DNA of 9,989 bases from Flavobacteriaceae bacterium (GTDB lineage: Bacteria > Bacteroidota > Bacteroidia > Flavobacteriales > Flavobacteriaceae). The notes under the pieces were generated by a model, which saw only the letters and a program-made list of their open reading frames with translations, searched no databases and was not told where the DNA came from. Made by a program: the position numbers and the translations under genes. Of this stretch, positions 7,173 to 9,989 are shown one piece after another. Position 1 is the first letter of the stretch. Every line of letters begins with the position of its first letter. The stretch is taken from NCBI GenBank assembly GCA_023145595.1, contig JAGLDM010000299.1:1-9989 (forward strand), read 5' to 3'.

Positions 7173-7700
7173 ATGAAAAAAGAAACATATACAATATCTG
7201 TTTATTCAGAAAACAACTTAGGGTTATTGAATAGAATTTCAACAATCTTTTTAAAGCGACATATAAATATTGAAAGTTTAACGGTTTCTACCACAGAAAT
7301 AGAAAATGTTTCTCGATTTATTATTGTTGTTGAAGTGACCGAAGAAAAAGTAAAGAAAATTATTGGTCAAATTGAAAAGCAAATTGAGGTTATAAAAGCG
7401 TATTATCATACCAATGATGAGTCTATTTATATTCAGACTGCTTTATTCAAAATAAAATCGAATTTGTTATTTGACGAACGTCAGATTCAAAATAGTATTA
7501 AAAATAGTAATGCACAGATAGTAACAGTTTCTTCCGAGTTTTTTGTGATTCAAAAATCAGGAAGAAAAGAAGAGATAGAAGAGTTATATAATGAATTACT
7601 GCCTTTCGGAATCATGCAGTTTGTGCGTTCTGGAAGAATATCTGTATCAAAAGACGAAATGAAAATTTCAGAAATATTAAATAAACAAATAAACAAATAA
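7173..7700 (+). CDS. ilvN: Acetolactate synthase, small (regulatory) subunit
   Basis: This partner of IlvB raises its activity and confers feedback inhibition by valine. An N-terminal ACT domain spans about residues 5-77 (YTISVYSENNLGLLNRIS, then INIESLTVS). A C-terminal domain of the acetolactate synthase small-subunit type covers about 80-165, with VTVSSEFFVIQKSG and a conserved-looking FVRSGRISVSK. Aligned by eye with E. coli IlvH, Asn14, Gly17 and Asn32 match Asn11, Gly14 and Asn29, positions needed there for valine binding, so valine sensitivity is likely retained. The 175-residue length is typical (IlvH is 163). It sits 8 nt after ilvB and 12 nt before ilvC, on one transcript. The sequence between is purine-rich but has no strong Shine-Dalgarno. 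Confidence 0.95.
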   Translation: MKKETYTISVYSENNLGLLNRISTIFLKRHINIESLTVSTTEIENVSRFIIVVEVTEEKVKKIIGQIEKQIEVIKAYYHTNDESIYIQTALFKIKSNLLFDERQIQNSIKNSNAQIVTVSSEFFVIQKSGRKEEIEELYNELLPFGIMQFVRSGRISVSKDEMKISEILNKQINK

Positions 7701-7712
7701 ATATTAAAAGAG

Positions 7713-9185
7713 ATGGCAAATTATTTTAACACACTTTCATTAAGAGAGCAATTAGAGCAATTGGGAAAATGTAGATTTATGGATGCTTCAGAGTTTTCTG
7801 AAGGGGTGAAGGTTTTAAAAGACAAAAAAATTGTAATTATTGGTTGTGGAGCTCAAGGATTAAACCAAGGGTTAAATATGAGAGATTCTGGTTTAGATAT
7901 TTCTTATACGCTTAGAGCGGCTGCAATTTCAGAAAAACGTCAGTCGTTTTTAAATGCATCTGAAAATAATTTTGCAGTAGGTACGTATGAAGAAATGATT
8001 CCGTCTGCAGATTTGGTTATTAATTTAACTCCAGATAAACAACATACTAATGTAGTAACAGCTGTAATGCCTTTGATGAAAAAAGGAGCAACATTGTCTT
8101 ATTCGCACGGTTTTAATATTGTTGAAGAAGGAATGCAAGTTCGTGAAGATTTAACCGTGATTATGGTAGCGCCTAAGTCACCTGGTTCTGAGGTGAGAGA
8201 AGAATATAAAAGAGGATTTGGTGTGCCAACATTAATTGCTGTACATCCAGAAAATGATCCTGAAGGAAAAGGATATGAGGAAGCGAAGGCTTATGCTGTT
8301 GGAACTGGTGGAGATAGAGCGGGAGTTTTAGACTCTTCTTTTGTTGCTGAGGTAAAGTCTGACTTAATGGGTGAACAAACTATTTTATGTGGAATGTTAC
8401 AAACTGGTTCTATTCTTTGTTTTGATAAAATGATTGAAAAAGGAATTAATGCTGGTTATGCTTCAAAATTAATTCAGTATGGTTGGGAAACAATCACTGA
8501 AGCGCTGAAACATGGAGGGGTAACTAATATGATGGATCGCTTGTCGAATCCTGCAAAAATTGAAGCTTTTGGATTGGCAGAGGAATTGAAAGATATCATG
8601 CGTCCGTTATTCCAAAAACATCAAGATGATATTATTAGTGGACATTTTTCTCAAACAATGATGGAAGATTGGGCTAACGACGATAAGAATTTATTGACTT
8701 GGAGAGCAGCAACTGGTGAAACTAATTTTGAGAAAACACCTGCTGGCGCTGTAGAAATTTCTGAACAAGAATATTTTGATAATGGAGTGTTAATGATTGC
8801 AATGGTAAAAGCGGGTGTTGAATTGGCTTTTGAAACAATGGTTGAATCAGGGATTATTGATGCGTCTGCGTATTATGAGTCTTTACACGAAACTCCGTTA
8901 ATTGCAAATACAATTGCACGTAAGAAATTATATGAAATGAATGCAACAATTTCTGATACTGCAGAATATGGTTGTTATTTGTTTGATCATGCTTGTAAAC
9001 CTTTATTGGTTGACTTTATGGCGAAAATTGATACGAATGTTATTGGTAAAGCGTTTGGAGAAGGTGAAGACAATGGAGTAGATAACCAAGAATTGATTGC
9101 TGTTAATGATCAAATTCGTTATCATGAAGTTGAACTTATTGGAGCTGAATTAAGAGAAGCAATGACCGCAATGGTTAAGATATAA
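7713..9185 (+). CDS. ilvC: Ketol-acid reductoisomerase, class II (long form), NADPH-type
   Basis: It carries out the alkyl migration and NADPH-dependent reduction of acetolactate or acetohydroxybutyrate, feeding IlvD. The N-terminal Rossmann domain has [19 protein letters not shown]. Arg68, Arg76 and Ser78 stand where E. coli KARI binds the 2'-phosphate of NADPH, so NADPH preference is expected. His132 (YSHGFN) and the two-magnesium ligands Asp217 and Glu221 (KSDLMGEQ) are at the same positions as in E. coli. The 490-residue length, with two successive C-terminal helical domains, marks the class II form, as in E. coli (491 residues) and plants, rather than the roughly 330-residue class I form of most bacteria. 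By eye it follows the E. coli sequence very closely throughout. It is the last gene of the operon, with a terminator 21 nt downstream. Confidence 0.97.
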   Translation: MANYFNTLSLREQLEQLGKCRFMDASEFSEGVKVLKDKKIVIIGCGAQGLNQGLNMRDSGLDISYTLRAAAISEKRQSFLNASENNFAVGTYEEMIPSADLVINLTPDKQHTNVVTAVMPLMKKGATLSYSHGFNIVEEGMQVREDLTVIMVAPKSPGSEVREEYKRGFGVPTLIAVHPENDPEGKGYEEAKAYAVGTGGDRAGVLDSSFVAEVKSDLMGEQTILCGMLQTGSILCFDKMIEKGINAGYASKLIQYGWETITEALKHGGVTNMMDRLSNPAKIEAFGLAEELKDIMRPLFQKHQDDIISGHFSQTMMEDWANDDKNLLTWRAATGETNFEKTPAGAVEISEQEYFDNGVLMIAMVKAGVELAFETMVESGIIDASAYYESLHETPLIANTIARKKLYEMNATISDTAEYGCYLFDHACKPLLVDFMAKIDTNVIGKAFGEGEDNGVDNQELIAVNDQIRYHEVELIGAELREAMTAMVKI

Positions 9186-9206
9186 GTTGATAAATTAACA
9201 AAATAT

Positions 9207-9244
9207 GCACCCACTTTGACTATTGTTGAGGTGGGTGTTTTTTT
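9207..9244 (+). terminator. Terminator of the ilvDBNC operon
   Basis: CACCCAC (9208-9214) pairs with GTGGGTG (9231-9237). The stem is extended inward by three pairs including wobbles, leaves a loop of about 10 nt, and is followed by T7 (9238-9244). It starts 21 nt after the ilvC stop codon, which shows that the operon ends at ilvC and does not continue into leu genes or ilvA. Confidence 0.88.
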
Positions 9245-9249
9245 GTTTG

Positions 9250-9257
9250 TATATTTG
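9250..9257 (+). promoter_or_regulatory. Candidate -7 box (TATATTTG) for the porin gene
   Basis: TATATTTG matches TAnnTTTG, 33 nt before the porin start codon and 5 nt after the T-tract of the ilvC terminator. A TTG at 9226-9228, inside the terminator loop, is the closest -33 candidate (21-nt spacer). If real, the promoter and the preceding terminator overlap physically. Confidence 0.35.
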
Positions 9258-9290
9258 ATGGTGTCTAATCATCAGCTAATTTATTTTTAA

Positions 9291-9989
9291 ATGAAAATTC
9301 AAATTCACTCTTCATTTCTAAAAAGCACATTTACAATTTTGTTTTTCTGTGTAATGGTTATCCCGGAATCATTTAGTCAAATTGTATATGATTCTGTTTC
9401 TAATAAAAAAGTATCTATAGGTTCTTATGGTAGAATCGGTGTAGATTGGTCTTACGTGAATGGAGGTTCAATCGGTAGGAGGTTGAATTTGAATCATATG
9501 GGTAGTATTGGGGGTAGGTTAGAGGAGCAAGATTATTTAGAGATAGCACCTACTTTTCATTTTAATCCAAAGGAGGGAGATGAAACCGTAATAAGTGCAA
9601 ATCTTCGATTTTCGTTATATTCAAATAGTCTTTCTTCATTTGGAAATAGTTCAACAACTAGTTTGGGAGGGCTTTCAATTGCAATCCCAGAGATGTTTGT
9701 AGAGGCAAGAAATATAAAAGGGTCTGGAATTAATGTTTGGGTTGGTTCTAGGCTTTATAGAGGGAAGGATGTTCATATAGCAGATCATTTTTATTTTAAT
9801 GATCATAGCGGGCAGGGATTTGGAATTGAGTTTAAGAAATCACGTTTTTCAGCTATTTTTGTGGCAGCTACAGATACAACAGCGACGGTACCTCCTTATT
9901 TTTACTTGAATTTTAAAACAGGGACACCTAGTGCTGCCCTGCGGCAAAGAACTGTTTTTATAGCCGAACAAGATTTTACATTAAATGAA
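9291..9989 (+). CDS. LamB-type carbohydrate porin (maltoporin family), N-terminal part
   Basis: An open frame of 233 codons runs off the right edge. Residues 1-29 form a signal peptide: positive start, hydrophobic 13-25, and probable cleavage in SFS-Q at 29/30, with no lipobox cysteine. The product should therefore be exported and inserted as an outer-membrane beta-barrel. After it come SIGSYGRIGVDW (about 42-53) and alternating strand-like segments. The diagnostic block is residues 135-178 (MFVEARNIKG, VWVGSRLYRGKDVHIADHF, NDHSGQGFG). This mirrors E. coli LamB, where the strand FREANVQG is followed by [28 protein letters not shown]. In LamB this precedes the constriction loop of a sugar-specific trimeric channel. 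LamB is about 420-450 residues, so roughly half is present. Substrate cannot be told from this part. It lies after the ilvC terminator with its own promoter-like box, so a functional link to ilv is unlikely. Confidence 0.82.
   Translation, partial: MKIQIHSSFLKSTFTILFFCVMVIPESFSQIVYDSVSNKKVSIGSYGRIGVDWSYVNGGSIGRRLNLNHMGSIGGRLEEQDYLEIAPTFHFNPKEGDETVISANLRFSLYSNSLSSFGNSSTTSLGGLSIAIPEMFVEARNIKGSGINVWVGSRLYRGKDVHIADHFYFNDHSGQGFGIEFKKSRFSAIFVAATDTTATVPPYFYLNFKTGTPSAALRQRTVFIAEQDFTLNE

Noticed and set aside
1..9989. CRISPR arrays, insertion sequences, tRNA or rRNA genes, phage or defence genes
   Set aside because: No repeat-spacer periodicity, transposase, cloverleaf or rRNA-like segment was found on either strand; apart from the decayed repeat-protein gene the content is core metabolism plus a porin.

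Overview
The window is an AT-rich chromosomal segment from a member of the Bacteroidota, most likely a flavobacterium (family Flavobacteriaceae). The evidence is low GC content, Bacteroidota-type -7 promoter boxes (TAnnTTTG) ahead of several genes, almost no Shine-Dalgarno sequences, a signal peptide ending in SFSQ, and protein sequences of flavobacterial character. It is mainly a branched-chain amino acid biosynthesis locus.

Layout, left to right. Positions 1-119 hold the first 39 codons of a minus-strand gene that runs off the left edge; its identity is uncertain. Between it and leuA lies a small gene, at about 331-637, that standard ORF calling misses. It has a signal-peptide start, then frame breaks, then 65 clean codons of short tandem repeats ending in a conserved-looking tail, and I read it as a degraded secreted repeat protein of the DUF6150 type. 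A bidirectional terminator (616-650) overlaps its last codons and also ends leuA, which is on the minus strand (673-1830). A 151-bp divergent spacer follows, then an uncharacterised 511-residue, TPR-like helical protein on the plus strand (1982-3517) with a perfect 15-bp terminator hairpin behind it.

After a 266-bp spacer comes the tightly packed plus-strand operon ilvD-ilvB-ilvN-ilvC (3784-9185), with intergenic gaps of 3, 8 and 12 nt and a terminator directly after ilvC. The window ends in the first 233 codons of a LamB-type outer-membrane carbohydrate porin (9291 to the edge), which has its own promoter-like box and is probably a separate unit.

How the genes work together: IlvB/IlvN condense pyruvate to acetolactate (or pyruvate plus 2-oxobutyrate to acetohydroxybutyrate), IlvC isomerises and reduces the product, and IlvD dehydrates it to the 2-oxo acid precursors of valine and isoleucine. 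The LeuA-type enzyme draws 2-oxoisovalerate towards leucine. All key catalytic residues I checked are present. IlvN keeps the residues of the valine feedback site, while LeuA lacks the C-terminal leucine-sensing domain. Genes for ilvE, ilvA and leuBCD are not in the window.

I see no evidence of a novel defence, mobile or biosynthetic system. The observations most worth following up are the hidden repeat-protein gene, the conserved-looking unknown protein beside the ilv operon, and a promoter-plus-terminator arrangement in the ilvD upstream region.
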